Source: Roridomyces roridus
Taxonomy: Eukaryota > Basidiomycota > Agaricomycetes > Agaricales > Mycenaceae
Direction of reading: 5' to 3'
Assembly (NCBI GenBank): GCA_029378245.1
Contig: JARKIF010000021.1
Span: 744,001 to 808,000 of the forward strand
Length of the DNA: 64,000 nt
The notes beneath the pieces were generated by a model. That model was not told the origin of the DNA, made no database searches, and saw only the letters and a program-made list of their open reading frames with translations. Both the position numbers and the translations under genes were made by a program. Positions within the stretch are counted from its first letter, which is position 1; every line of letters begins with the position of its first letter. Below are positions 22,326-34,374 of this stretch, piece after piece.

Positions 22326-24016
22326 ATGCGCATTTCGGACGTGCCCCTGGAGATCCTATGCCGCATTCTTGTCCTTTCGGATCCCCAGACAATTCTCAGA
22401 TGTTCTTCTGTGAGTCCACATGCGGTGTTCCAAGGCCCTTTTTGACTTGCCAATTGCGTGCGAAGGTTTCGAGTACGTGGCACGACGCAATCGCCGGCTG
22501 CTTGGAGCTGCAGTATCAAGTCGAGCTCTGGAAAGCTGGTCTTGTATGCGGCCTCCCCAGCTCAATGTCAATGGCGGATAAACTGCAAGCACTTGCCAAG
22601 CATCGGCGTGCCTGGCAAGAACTCGACTGGACATCAAAGACTGAATTCGACTTGCCTTCATCGAGGGAGCATGAACTGGTCGCCGGGATTTTCGCGTTTC
22701 GGGAGGATTTTGGGCCCCGTATTTTCACGCTCGCAATACATGACCTCGACCAAGGCAGCACTAATTGACGTCGATCCTGGCACACTGGAGACCGTGACGT
22801 TGGCAATGGACCCTACACAGGATCTGTTGGCTGTTGTTTATTCCCCAGCCCCGGGTTCCGACTCATTCACTCTGATCCTGCGATCTCTTTCGGCGGAAAA
22901 CCCCCATCCGATGGCTCGCCATCCAACTATCACAATCGAAGCTGACAACGTCGTCTTGGGACCCAGGACAATTCAAATTGCCCACGACGTGGTCGGGATA
23001 TCATTTGGAATACTGGGTGTCATTCGCATCTGGAATTGGCACACAGGTGTACTGCTTGCGGTCGGTATCATCCAGCGCAATCCGAACAACCTTCTGATAC
23101 ATTTTCATGCCTTAGGATGTTGCTCGTCTGGATACACGTCTGCCAGACTTTCGATTCCTCTCCCCGCGCGCGTTTGTTACCGCATCCCCGACGGAATCTG
23201 GATGGATCGACATCTTCATGATCACCCCCACGAAGGCGCCCGACCACGCAGGCGCAGTGCACGTGGTGCGGTTGCGATTCCCTGAGCTCGCGCGCGTCGA
23301 TGGAATGTCGCTTTGGGACTCCCAGGCTATCGACATTTCCGGTGGACCTGTGTGTGGACACCCCATACGGGGCTCATTCTCTCCCCGAACCGAAAATGGC
23401 ATCTACCTCTTCATGCATGAAGTGCATTCTCTGAATCACGAGCGGCAGAGCCGTTGGTTGCGACTGATGATTCATCATCGCACGTTGGCAGACTACATTT
23501 CACGGTATTTACAGGCGGACCAAACCGAGTGCATCGATTTGCAGTGGGAGGCCTGGGGTCCCCGCAATACTCGGATTCTCCCAGGAGATCCGCTTGACTG
23601 GATCGCGTAAAATCAATCCGCTCCAGGGTGTCGAAACTCACACTCTGTACAGGGCTACCCACGGCGAACGCATCGCGATTCGCGGCGTCGAGCAGCTTCA
23701 GGTGCAAGTTTTCGACTTTGGCATATTCCCTGGCGACCCGGCGAACGATAAGAGTGAAGATGACGCCTTGGTTCTGGGGCCCACCACCATCGGTGCACCG
23801 TTCAACGACCCCGTCACCACGTACTTGCCCTTTCGCCGAACATCGCTTGAGACGCGCGATTTCAATAGAATTTTCATGGACCAGGAGCACCTTATTGTGG
23901 CGGAGGACTTTGAGGAGGATGTGCGTGATTTCTCCTGTTTCTCACCGACGCTTTGCTTAATTGCTGGAATAATCCAGTTCGAGATGACCATATTCAAATT
24001 TCCGTGTACCGTATGA
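22326..24016 (+). CDS. F-box protein
   Basis: The N-terminal F-box reads MRISDVPLEILCRILVLSDPQT, then LRCSS joined by a 56 nt intron to VSSTWHDAIAG. Next is the ELQYQVELWKAGLV element common to mushroom F-box proteins. Exons inferred: 22326-22409, 22466-23060, 23116-23606, 23653-23920 and 23978-24016. The C-terminal part has WD/beta-propeller-like strands (DPTQDLLAVVY, GVIRIWNWHTGVLLA, ISGGPVCGHPIRGSF) and ends FEMTIFKFPCTV. It is a likely SCF adaptor; substrate unknown. Between LVAGIF (about 22690) and STKAALIDVDPG (about 22745) the frame changes and no intron solves it; this GC/T-run-rich spot may hold an indel. Confidence 0.75.
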
Positions 24017-24306
24017 ACACATTTTTGTCCCGCCTTCCTGCAATTCAGCTCGAACCGTCTTCGGATCTGTCGCTCAGAAGCGGGCAACGTGCCCCCCTTC
24101 AGCCGTTGTTCTCGCCTGCAGGGAAGATTACAATAGACCCGTGACCAACTGCGTCTATTCTAGGCTGAATTTCTATATTCGGGCTCAGGACAAGGCGTTC
24201 CGAAGCGTATGTATGCCCTCATCCGACCACTCCCAATCGGAACGGAACCCCGCCCTGGTGCGACATAAAGGAACCAACTCACCCTCCTTTCGCGTGCCGA
24301 CCCCCC

Positions 24307-25026
24307 ATGCTGCTCTCACTCCACATTTTCTCTGTCTTAAGCTTGGTGGCTCGGGTCTATGGCACCACACCGCCAGCAATCCAGCAGACTAGCACCAGCA
24401 TCCTCGTCAACGCCATCGTGTCGAAGAACAATATCTCGATGGCGGAATGCTGGAGTATCGACCCTGGGTTTCAGGTATCCAATGTCGTGCGTCGCGTCTT
24501 TTCCGCTTTCAAGTTTTTTGTCCGCAGAAGGATCTGAGCTCCACCATGTGCAGACTGGGACAATCGGAGACAAGGTCCTCGCGCTGGGAAACATGCAGAA
24601 CGCTGTGATGATAGTGATTCCGGAGGATGACGGCAAGCCGAATAATGGCGGGTGCGTCAACGCTACTTCCTCGGGTCGATTGAGAAATTCGGCCTAAACC
24701 GGAATTCGGAATAGTCTACACAACGGCGCGCACTCGCAATGGGTCTTTGCGCTCTCGGGTGGCGTGGACGTTTCGTTCCCGCAGGCTCCAGGCGGTTTCA
24801 GTGTGTCTGCTGGGGGGATCTTCATCTCAACTGTGCGTTTAACTGTCTTTTGGGCCGAGGTGCTTTTAGTGGACTGAACCCTGGTCAGGATATCATCGGG
24901 ACGTCCACACTCGGCCATCAGAGTATCTGGGCTGCGGGGTCGATTTTCATCCAGGCGCCGTTCCCGGAGGGAGTCGCGATCAACCATACTGTGATTGCGA
25001 ATCACGGATGCGATGAGCGAAAATAA
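24307..25026 (+). CDS. Small secreted cupin-like protein
   Basis: Exons 24307-24486, 24539-24651, 24715-24832 and 24889-25026 give 182 residues in a continuous frame. There is a signal peptide (MLLSLHIFSVLSLVARVYG). The body shows AECWSIDPGFQVSN, TGTIGDKVLALGNMQNA, a GGLHNGAHSQWVFALSGGV element and IWAAGSIFIQAPFPEG. This is the beta-strand and His pattern of the RmlC-like cupin small secreted proteins common in Agaricomycetes. Only one clear metal-type His (HNGAH) is seen, so catalysis is doubtful. Role unknown; wall or host interaction is a guess. Confidence 0.75.
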
Positions 25027-25177
25027 AAACGAGGGATATTTAGATATTCTATCTGCGCCAAGTTGTACGGTCCGAATGGCATCATCAAGGAGATCAATCG
25101 GATCAGTTAAGGTTACGGTATCGGCTCTCGGATAAAAGTGAGTCAGTGACTCAGTGTGGACGTGCTTTGCGCACGCC

Positions 25178-27055
25178 ATGCTGGACGATGACCACCCGTC
25201 CGAAGACCAGCCCCAACAGGCCACCTCGAATTCAAACAAGCCAAACCCTCTCCCCAAAGTGCAGCTCCTCATCATCCTCCTCATCCAGTTGCCGAGCCCA
25301 TAACTGGTCAGTATCGACGCATCCACACCGAGGTTATGGTAGTCTGCCAACTTTTCAGCCATGGTCATCTACCCCTTCGTTGTTCAATTTGTCCGTGATA
25401 CCGGGGTCACTCGAGGCGACGACACTAACACCGGCTACTACGCTGGGCTACTGGTGACATTCAATTTCCCCCAAGACACTGCAAAGACCTGATTCTCGTC
25501 TGAAGGAATCAGCATTCTTCCTCGCTGAGAGCCTCACAGTGTTCCAATTCGGCCGCCTCTCAGATATTTACGGTCGCCGCCCTGTTCTCTTGCTCGCACC
25601 GATCGGGCTGAGCATCTCCATGTTTGGTTTCGGGCTGTCAACGTCGTTTTGGAGTTTGTTGGTCTTTCGGTGCACTCAGGGGGCATTTAACGGGAATATA
25701 GGTCGGTCACGCTGTCCTCCCTCCTCCCCGCTTTGACTAAATCATCACAGGTGTGGCGAAAACCGCATTGAATGAAGTGCGGCTTTTTTTCTTGCTCTGA
25801 ATGATTCTGAGCCTGCTAGATCTCGGACCCGACAAACGCCGTAGAAATATTCTCTTACCTCCCCTTGATGTGGAGCGTCGGCGTAACCTTGGGGTCAGTA
25901 CTATGTCCTCCCTTCCCGCCACACTAAACCGTCCCTCCAGTCCATTCATCGGAGGGGCTCTGGCTAATCCAGCCTCAAAATGGCCGGACACTCTCGGCAG
26001 GGTCGCGCTTCTGCGATCTCACCCCTACTTCCTGCCTTGTGCAGTGGCGGGCATTATCGCCTTGATAGCGTTTGCGTTCGCATTCGTTGGGCTGCGGGAG
26101 GTGGGTCATCGCTCGTTGCATGAAAGATCAGTCAATCACTTTATTTCAGACTCTGCCCTCGGCCCTCGCTCGACAACGGCGGGCCCGTGGGAGTACTAGT
26201 TCCGGTGGAGAGACTGAACCTCTACTCGGCGCAGCCAACTCCGATGCAGAGACCGAACCAGCGACGGAAAGTGAAGACGTCGACTCGGTCGTCAGTCTCC
26301 GTGGGCTGCTCACCCGCCCCGTGCGGATAGCAATTTCCAACATCGGGTGTCTGCACTTTACCGACGCATGCTGGGCCGCGCTCCTCCCTTTGGTGAGAAT
26401 TCCATCCTAACGCCAGACCGTAATGTATGAGATTATCAACAGATGTACGCCACCCCCATCTCCCAAGGCGGACTCGGGCTTTCCCCTTTCACCATCGGCC
26501 TCCTCATGGGCCTGTGCGGGCTCACTAACGCTATAATTCAATCCCTCCTCGGCGGGCGCGTGATTCGATACTTTGGTCCCAGACGCATGTCCACGGCGGC
26601 ATTTTTGGCGTTCATACTGATGTTTGCGGCGTTCCCTGTCATGAGCTACCTCGCTACGCGAAATGGGGGCCGGGTGGATGGGTGGGTGTTGGTCGTGCTG
26701 GGGGCGCAGCTTGCCGTGTCGACAATTCCTTATTTTGCATTTGGTGAGCAGGGTTGGTCCCGCTTCAGCTATTTACCCCATTCATGAAATCGTATGTGTA
26801 GCATGCGCCCAACTCTTCACCATGAACGCCGCACCCAACAAAGCGAGCGTTGGTAGCGTGAGTGGGTTGGCACAGATGGCAGCGAGTTCCGTACGGACCC
26901 TCGGGCCAATCTTCGCCTCGTCGTTGTTCGCGCTCTCGGTGAAACATCATCTATTTGGAGGGTACCTTGTGTATGGAGTGCTCATCGTGGTGACGGCGGG
27001 CGCTGTGAGGGCTTCGTTGTGGCTTCCGCACGAGTTTCGTTCCGAGGGGGCGTAG
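25178..27055 (+). CDS. MFS transporter (DHA1-like)
   Basis: About ten exons encode a 12-TM major facilitator. The cytoplasmic N-terminus (MLDDDHPSEDQPQQ, then LPKVQLLIILLIQL) is followed by motif A, GRLSDIYGRRPVL, then LSISMFGFGLSTSFWSLLVF, YLPLMWSVGVTLGPFIGGALANP, a charged central loop (RGSTSSGGETEPLL), TRPVRIAI, and C-terminal helices ending HEFRSEGA. The family includes fungal drug/H+ antiporters and ZIFL-like proteins at the plasma or vacuolar membrane; the substrate cannot be told. Oddity: exon 1 (25178-25306) is one base short. Around 25290 TTGCCGAG should read with one more base to join LLIQL to AEPITAM. This is either an indel error or a real frameshift. Confidence 0.85.
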
Positions 27056-27220
27056 GTTTTGTTCGTGTTGCAGATTCCTATCTGAATGACGCTTGATGTC
27101 GGAAAAGCTTCGTTATGTGCGACTGTCGTCCGGAAACCGTGTGAGTGGGTCCAATTCGCTATGAAAGTCGAACTATTTCTGTTGCAGCGAGCCATACAGG
27201 TCTCGGCTTCACACGGGACT

Positions 27221-27300
27221 TTTAGCTCAGATGGTCAGAAATGAGCCGGTTTTGAATCCGTGGGACGCCGAGCAGCGAAGTTCAACATCGGGATCGTTGA
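27221..27300 (+). other. tRNA-like (A-box) remnant
   Basis: TTAGCTCAGATGGTCAGA is a near-perfect tRNA A-box/D-arm, with GCTC...GAGC able to pair. A weak anticodon-like hairpin (CGG...CCG) and AGTTCAACATC in place of the B-box follow. No 3' acceptor strand matches the 5' GGGACTT, so a working tRNA is not supported. A tRNA-derived SINE head or dead tRNA fits. Confidence 0.3.
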
Positions 27301-27507
27301 TAGATACATACTTGTGGGTCCCGCCGCGGAAAGCTAAACAACGGATAAGCACACAGCGTCCTTTCTCCGCCGTAAATGCGCACGGCTGGTGCACACACCT
27401 TGGATCATTTAATTCTGCCAACCAACGACAGTCCACATGGTCCCGATGTTGCGGCGCTCCGGCGCCACCCACGTTGCCTTCCATGCACACGGTCACCGAA
27501 GTGGTCT

Positions 27508-27518
27508 TTATATATATA
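27508..27518 (+). promoter_or_regulatory. TATA box of the phytase-like gene
   Basis: A TATATATATA run about 35-45 bases before the ATG at 27553. This supports that ATG rather than the one at 27541, which would leave almost no leader. Confidence 0.5.
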
Positions 27519-27552
27519 GAGGCAGCTCCTGCACATCTACATGCAGCCCACC

Positions 27553-29329
27553 ATGGTCTCTTCTCTTTGCATTCTCGTTCTGACCGCGGTACTCCAAGGG
27601 TCGACTATCGCGGCCCAGATCCCTAAAAACTCTTCCCCGTTCAAGCCAGCGACGCGTACTACAGGTGCAGCCTCTGCTGCAGTTTCTGTGTCTCTGGGAG
27701 GTGTTACCTACGTCAACCAGGTGAGTACTTGAGTTTAGTAATGAACCTGGCTTGAAGGAATGCAGGGCCTCGTTGGATTCGGGCGCATTCCGTCTAATGC
27801 TACTGAATCTACCGGAGACACCATCGGAGGTATTGGGAGTGCCATTGCGATCAAGCCTGGAACGTGGCAGGGGCAGTCCAATGGGAGCTACACCGGGACT
27901 CTCGTCGTGCAACCCGATCGCGGGTTCAACGTGTCAGTAATCATTTATCTGAGAATTATGCCAGCATTCAACGCCCCCGCAGAATAAGTCCAATCGACTA
28001 CCAGGCACGGCGGCACGAGCTTGCATTCGTGTTGACCCCGTACTCGGGGACTGCAGACCTTACCTTCGCACAAGCAACGCAGACGCTGCAGTTGGCGTAC
28101 AAGAATACAACGCTCGAGTTCGAACGGAACAATACCAAGACGAGCGGGCTCGATCCAAGCGCTATTCGTGCTGCGCAGGCGGGTTCCCCCGCCAACCCTC
28201 TCGCGGATCCGCAGATGCCCATCGCGAGCACCTCTGAGCCGCACCTTACAATTGACGCCGAAGGTTTGGTCGCCAATGCCGATGGCAGGTAGGTTTTTTT
28301 TCCTTCTTCACAATCAAGAGGGATATTGATGAGAGGACCAGCTATTGGACGAGCGACGAATACGGGCCTTATATCTACCACTTCACAGCTAGCGGCCAGC
28401 TTATTCAAACGATTCAACCTCCACCGGCTTTCCTCCCCATGGACTCGAAAGGGAATCTCAACTTTACGGCCAATGTAGATCCAGCAACAGGTCGGGGTGC
28501 GAACCAGGGCTTTGAAGGCCTCACTTTGGATCCCATCACAAACACGCTGTACGCGATCTTGCAGAGTGCAACGATTCAAGATGGCGCCCTGCAGTTCACG
28601 CGCATGCTCGCGTACAATGTATCCTCCCCATCCACTTCGGTACCTCTCATCGGCGAATGGGTCGTCCCCCTCCCGCTCAGTAGCTCAGGAAAAGTCGAAG
28701 CTACGAGTGAAATCCACTTTGTCAGCCCCGGCGTGTTCTTGTGTCTGGCAAGAGATGGGAATGGACATGGCGGAAGTGGGGATAATATCAAGTACAAGTT
28801 GCGTTCTTCGACTTTCCTCTCCCATTGGCCTGGCTGATTTGGTGAGAACAGGCACGCAGACCTGTTCAGCATCACTGGCGCAACTGACATCCACGGTACG
28901 GCGTTCGACCAACCCGGAACGCCCGTCGCACCCAAGGGCAAGCTCAGTAAATCCGTCACCCCCGCGACGTATGTGAGTTTCGCGGACTTTGCGGATGCCA
29001 CGCAGTTGGCGCGGTTTGGATTGCACAACGGTGACCCTGACGACAATACGCTTCTCGATGCAAAATGGGAGAGCCTCGCTCTGGCCCCAGTCGGTGCCAG
29101 TGCTCCCAACGACTTTTTCTTGTTCACCGCTGTGAGTCTATCCCTCTTTCAACTCGATGCGTTCATTCCAACCTTGGGATTTCAGAGCGACAACGACTTT
29201 TTGAGCACCCAGGGGATTTCTTTGGGCGTGCCGTACAATGCCGGAGAGGATGTGGATAACCAGTTTTTGGTCTTCCGCCTTACGCTTCCCGGCGCGAGTG
29301 CGAGTGTTGCGAAGGCGCTGGGGATTTGA
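27553..29329 (+). CDS. Secreted phytase-like (esterase-like) domain protein
   Basis: Six exons: 27553-27720, 27766-27932, 27983-28288, 28342-28798, 28852-29131 and 29186-29329. The start has a CCACCATGG context and a signal peptide (MVSSLCILVLTAVLQGSTIAA). The body matches the phytase-like/esterase-like propeller domain (PF13449): GLVGFGRIPSNA, GLVANADGR joined to SYWTSDEYGPYIYHF, GANQGFEGLTLDPITNTLYA, SEIHFVSPGVFLCLARDGNGHG, DLFSITGATDIHG and a final LSTQGISL. Several N-x-S/T sequons fit secretion. Predicted extracellular; the true substrate of fungal members is not settled. All introns have ordinary ends and lengths. Confidence 0.85.
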
Positions 29330-29549
29330 GTTTAGTGTATATCTGTATTCTCTATCTGTGTGGTAGATCAGTCGATCACACTAGTTGGATCATGATCCGT
29401 GATGTTCCGTTAGGTGAACATCAACCGAGCTGCTTTCGGCAACTCTTGATGGGTTCGGCATCACTCCGGCATTGGAAAATGGACACAAGTTGCTCTGCAA
29501 CGTCTAAACAACAACTAAACTACACAAGAAACAATCAGTCATACACTAA

Positions 29550-30533
29550 TCAATACACGAATCGGTACTCGGCCGAAAACGCAATGGTCATCTCTTTATC
29601 CCTGACCACGTCCTGCGCGATCTTGAATTTGCTGGGGTCTACAACTCTGTGAGCTCTCCTGGCATAAAAAGAGAAACAGAGCGATACTGACCAGGACTCC
29701 CAACGATCGTCTTCCAAAACGCCGGCACGAGCACCGCCGAGTGGAGATATCCGGCCATGCCATCCGCAGGCCGATCCATCAACACGATGAGCGGCGACGT
29801 CTCGGTGTGCACGCATTCGTCGTCGTACCACACGGAGAAGAAGGACTGGGCGATCATGGGGCGGGGAGAGACCAGGGTCACGGTTGGGACGATCGAGGAG
29901 AGAGGCCGGGGCTGGGTCGAGGCCATCTGCATGCACGGGTTGTAGGGGTGGGGATCAGAATGCGAGTTTGGTGGCAGGATGGGGATTGAGATGGGGACTA
30001 CTTTTGGAGCGGTCAAACCGCTGAGCTCTCTGGGGGCCGACTCCGAGTATTCGGAGAATGTATCCTCCCGGAATGTTTCCGCATGGCTGGGCGGGAGTAG
30101 GAGTTGGCGGACTGTGAGTCAACAATCACTGTTAGCATCAAGCTTTGGCTTGGAACTTGAAGAAGGACTGACGCTTGGGGTCGGTCGCGCAATGCCGTAG
30201 CTGTTGTAGCCGACTGCCCACCTGCTTGTTCGATCTATGCTCCCCAGTCTTGGCCAGTATGTAGTTGGATATGAATCGATTGCGCCCACGAAATCGGCCC
30301 AGGACTTGAGTCTCCCTCGACTCGTCAGGGACGTAACTTTCCAAGCCTGCCTGCCATGAGCACATCGTCTATCACGGGGAGGGCGGGTGCTTGCCTTCTA
30401 ACAAGGCCGCCTCGAGATGCACTGGCCACACATCTTCCCCGGAAATCCCGGCCTTCCTACATCGGCGAGAGCCAAGAACGGAATTGAGGAGTGTGGGAGA
30501 GTCTTGCCAGGTTGCATGCGGTCCGCGAGCCAT
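29550..30533 (-). CDS. TEA/ATTS-domain transcription factor
   Basis: Four minus-strand exons (30533-30395, 30346-30173, 30111-29692, 29644-29550) sum to 828 nt, giving 275 residues. The TEA DNA-binding domain spans about residues 35-105: VWPVHLEAALLEGLESY, SRETQVLGRFRGRNRFISN, YILAKTGEHRSNKQVGSRLQQL. The first intron, inside the domain, uses a GC donor (G|GCAAGC). The C-terminal half contains FFSVWYDDECVHTE and ends KEMTIAFSAEYRFVY, resembling the beta-strand module of fungal TEA factors. Relatives (AbaA/TEC1) control development and filamentation. The last intron's acceptor is chosen to keep that C-terminus; another acceptor would end the protein at 29639. Confidence 0.85.
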
Positions 30534-32270
30534 TATTTAGATGCTGTCGGAAACTGAGGATGAATTTGCAGTTTCAGAAAGAGAACGGAAGCTTACTAGC
30601 AAAAGTGGAGGCTGAGCTGGTGGGCTGTAGAGAAGAGCGCCTAGGAGCTGCCCCGTTTATATACCCTGCGATGTTCTGCGCAGAAGCAAATGCTCGACTG
30701 ACCGGCGCTTCTCAGGCGCTTGTTCAATCGGGGTTGAGGAACTGTTGTAATGGAACCGTAGAAAGATATGTCGAGTTACAGCGGATGCTGATGATGAACT
30801 TGAAGCCTGAGGGAGTTGGCAAGTGGAGCGCAGAACATGACGAGGAATAATTCGCCTTTAAACCAGCGATGAAATCGGGATGATGTTACACAGCACAGGT
30901 GGGAGAAAATGGTGAATGCAAGAAACCTGTGAAGTCGAGATGTGTGAGCAAAAATAGAATGCATCGGGGATGCCCACCGAGCACCGAGCTGCTGCTAATG
31001 GTGCTGGGAGTCCAACTGTTGAACGAGCGTCTAATGCCAATATGTTTGGACTAGGAAGCCAGATTGTTCCTGTACAATTGAATTTCTTTGGGCAGAATGA
31101 AAGCTGTCAGATAGGCGCCACTCAATGGACGCACGACGTCTTGCGAACAAGACCCGGGCAGAATATTTTTTGCGGAGACCACGCGCCTGTGAGAGACTCT
31201 GGCGTTGATGCCACCAGGAGGATTCAAGGGCGATCTGCGGTCGGCTGTGATATCATAATTAACCTGCATGACGCTCGAGTGCCAAACTTGCCACAAAACG
31301 AAGATCTCGGGTCAGATCATTTGGCTTGTCTCCGGTGCTTCTTTTAAGCCGGAGAAGGAGGCGGTTCTTGGTCCACAGAATTGGCGTGCGGAGTTGGGCG
31401 CTCGTCCCGGCGTCTAGAGTTGAGGGTTATTTTGACGGTGAAAGCCAGCATGAAAGTAGCGCGCCCGCGGTGCACGGAAGAGGCCGTTTGTGAATGCGTA
31501 GATGAAAGGCCCCGCCACGACAGACGCTTAGCTGTGTTGAGCATTGAAACGTAGGTGAATAATGTCTGCACATGGTGGTCCGTGACTCAGCCATCTTTAT
31601 ATCAAGATCGACGTAACCTCCGGGCACTTTGAATCAGATATCGGTCGAGGGATAGCATTTGAAAATTAAAACCCGGGTCGGTATTAACCAGAGTGAGTAA
31701 TGCCCTGTCAAGTCAGATCTTGAATAAACTTGCCGCAATCGTGATGGCAGACCCTCGAGCTGGACATTCGGAATGATTGCATAATTAATAATCCCCAAAC
31801 TCCTTGGACCATATGGACACAGGTGAGAGTGAGCGTTGAACAATTCTCAGGGGGGCAACTGCCATCATATAGCCTCATTTGCCTGTCGCGGAAGGTGAGC
31901 CAAGTGTGCAGCGAGTAATGAACCGAAACCAACAGTTAGGAGCCGACAGAAAACAGCGGCAAATGACAGCATTGTGTCTGCACGGAACAATGAAATCCGG
32001 ACGTAGTGCGAGCACGGTCAGAAAAAAGGTACGCGCTGAAAGAAGGAAATCAAACAACGCTGGAAGACAAGGAGCCAAGTGGATAGTTTGCGGCCAAGGC
32101 GCGCTGATGACATCATTGACGTGCTGACATCAAGGTATCAGTGATGCGTGGCCATCGGAGCGGCTGGCCATCTGAGCGGCTGGGCCCGGGCCCGATCGGC
32201 AATATTCTCGAGTCATAAATTGACCCGCACTGTGGCTTTGACCCCCCGTCTCCGCCTCCCAGCAATCAGC
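30534..32270. other. Gene-poor stretch of about 1.7 kb
   Basis: It holds the TEA gene's upstream region and the GNAT gene's promoter. No protein with recognisable motifs could be assembled. The open frame from 30491 is antisense to the TEA start and is judged a shadow. Confidence 0.4.
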
Positions 32271-33007
32271 ATGTCTGAAGCCTGCTCCAACTTCCACTTT
32301 CCAGTCCCCGAAATCCTGGAAAACGCCTTAGTCAAACTAGTCCCATTCATCGTACGTCGCCTGGCCTTTCGTCTTCAAGCCTTAACCATCCACAGATCGC
32401 CGAGCACGCCGAGACCTTCTTCTCTGGCCTTGAAGACAGTCTCTTCGCATACCTACCTTGGGGTCCCTACGCCACGACCGAAGATTACGTCAACGGTCTA
32501 ATCGAAACTCGCGTCCGACCCGACCCAGGAATGCTCCTCTTCGCCGTCTTTGACAAAGCCTCCGGTGCGCTCGCAGGCACAATAGGCCTCTTGGACACCT
32601 CACCCGTGAATTTGTCCACGGAAGTGGCCTGGATTATCACGCTACCGGCTTTTCAGCGCACGTACGTCACGTCCAACGCGACGGGGCTATTGTTGCATTG
32701 GGTGCTGGACGCGCCGGCCCAAGGTGGTCTCGGGTTGCGTCGCGTCAACTGGAAAGCGACGACAGCCAACAAGGCGAGTGTCGGGGTTGCGGAGCGCATG
32801 GGGTTCCGGATGGAGGGAGTCGCAAGGTGGGATCGGGTGCTGCCGGAGTGGAAGACGGTTGAGAATGGTGGGAATGGCATTACACTCAGAGAGGGAGATC
32901 GCCGGCCGAATTGTATCGGCATAGATGTGGTGTCGTTGGGACTGTGTTGGGATGAGTGGGAAGATGGCGGACGCGATTTGGTAGACAAGGTCATGAGCCG
33001 TAGGTGA
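32271..33007 (+). CDS. GNAT-family N-acetyltransferase
   Basis: Exons 32271-32351 and 32396-33007 give 230 residues; the 44 nt intron (GTACGTCGCC...CCACAG) is in phase 0. The layout is RimJ/RimL-like: an N-terminal segment (LENALVKLVPFI), PYATTEDYVNGLIE, FAVFDKASGALAGTIGLLD, the STEVAWIITLPAFQRTYVTS strand, and the acetyl-CoA binding and C-terminal motif NKASVGVAERMGFRMEG. Such enzymes acetylate small amines or protein N-termini; the substrate is unknown. The usual Q/RxxGxG/A loop is weak (QRTYVTSNA). Confidence 0.82.
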
Positions 33008-34374
33008 TAGGACCTCCGCCCGAACATTCTGACAGAGATGAAACGGATGCACTGAGCTTCGAATCGCGATTGACCGCGACAATTGCTGAAAGCAAGCTCG
33101 AAGGCACCATATGATCCGTGAGTCAACCATCTTCGTTTGAACAGGTCGTTTCTGGAGCATAGTCGACGAGAATGGAAAGAGGCGCCAGATTGTGTTTTGT
33201 TCGACCTGGAAGAATTACCCCGGGCGGCAAGTCAGCTGATCGAGGAGTGCGGCTCCCATCTGTCATGGATATGGCAAGCAAGCAGAGCCGCCTCGGGCGA
33301 GCCCACAGCAGGAATTGTGGCTCAATCACGGTGGCGGGAGAGTCTGCCGAACTTCGTCGTTCCTGGGGTTGATCGAATCGTAAAACAACTTGGATATCAG
33401 GTCCTTCTCCGCAAATCGATCGCTCTCTTGAATTGTGGAAGACCGGGGGACCGGGGTCCGGGACTCTCTGTCGACCGGCGACGTCCCTGGGACCCTGTAT
33501 GAAGTCAGGAAGGGCCTGAAACGCGACCCGCGGAGGCTCGACCCCGAGCGCTCTTGTGCGTGAAGTATATGGACGTCTGGCAGCTCGGAAGGTGGCACCC
33601 AGCCGTTCGTGGCAGAAACAAAGGTGCAAATCAGCCATCAGCGATTCGTCATCGATGATCGTATGACTCAGCAATACCAGCTCTCCCTTCGCTCTGCCTT
33701 TATCTACTTATCCTCTTCGCCGATGGATTCAACCTGACGGCTAGAGGTAGTTCCACATCCGATGACTCTGCTGACCCGGACAGTGACACTGCGTGGGTAA
33801 TCCCTTTGCTTCTGGGTCGATGTCTAAATCTGTACAAAGCCGGACACCGATGGCGACGCCTCGTACGTGCACCTTTCTTCAACACTCTTACAGCCGACTA
33901 AATCTTATGCAGGACACCGACCTCTGAGAATCCAGCTGCGCCCACCGCAGATGACGGGGACTCTTCCGACGCTTCGTAAAGTTCCTAAGTATCATTCAAA
34001 CTCTGAGGACAGGATAGATCCACGACCTCAATCGACTCGTACGTCTCTGAAGTCTGATTACCCCCTTGCGATTAAAGCGTCATTCCCCGGATACACCGAG
34101 CGTAGGCTCTCCTTCAGGCGAGGACGACTCTATCTATACCACAGCGACCTTCAGCGCCCCACTCTTCTGAGCAACCACGTCGACCGAAACAAGTTTCGGC
34201 GGCTCGTTCTTCATTTACGCGAGCCTGGACGTCGGCGCGGGCGCCAAAGGTTCTTCCTTTGGGTTGTCCGACGACTCCACTAAGGTTTCGTTGTTCAAGA
34301 AGCAACATACTCGGATTTACAAGTAAAAGCAATACATGGTAAGGTAAGGAGAGCATAATCTGGATGCAAATCGG
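33008..34374. other. Mostly non-coding; possible acidic Ser/Asp-rich exons
   Basis: Between 33670 and 34190 on the plus strand, short phase-compatible pieces encode SSTSDDSADPDSDTAW, PDTDGDAS and TPTSENPAAPTADDGDS, flanked by usable GT/AG sites, then a piece ending ATFSAPLF at about 34175. A hydrophobic run (LCLYLLILFADGFN) precedes them but has no in-frame ATG. It may be a decayed or incompletely read low-complexity secreted protein gene. The rest shows nothing. Confidence 0.25.

Noticed and set aside
24487..24538. Apparent frameshift between exons 1 and 2 of the small secreted protein
   Set aside because: Using the acceptor at GATCTGAG (ending 24538) joins the exons in frame, so no frameshift is needed.
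29639..29691. Shorter end of the TEA protein at 29639
   Set aside because: The required introns would be 33-43 nt and would lose a C-terminal segment that looks like the family's final beta-strands.
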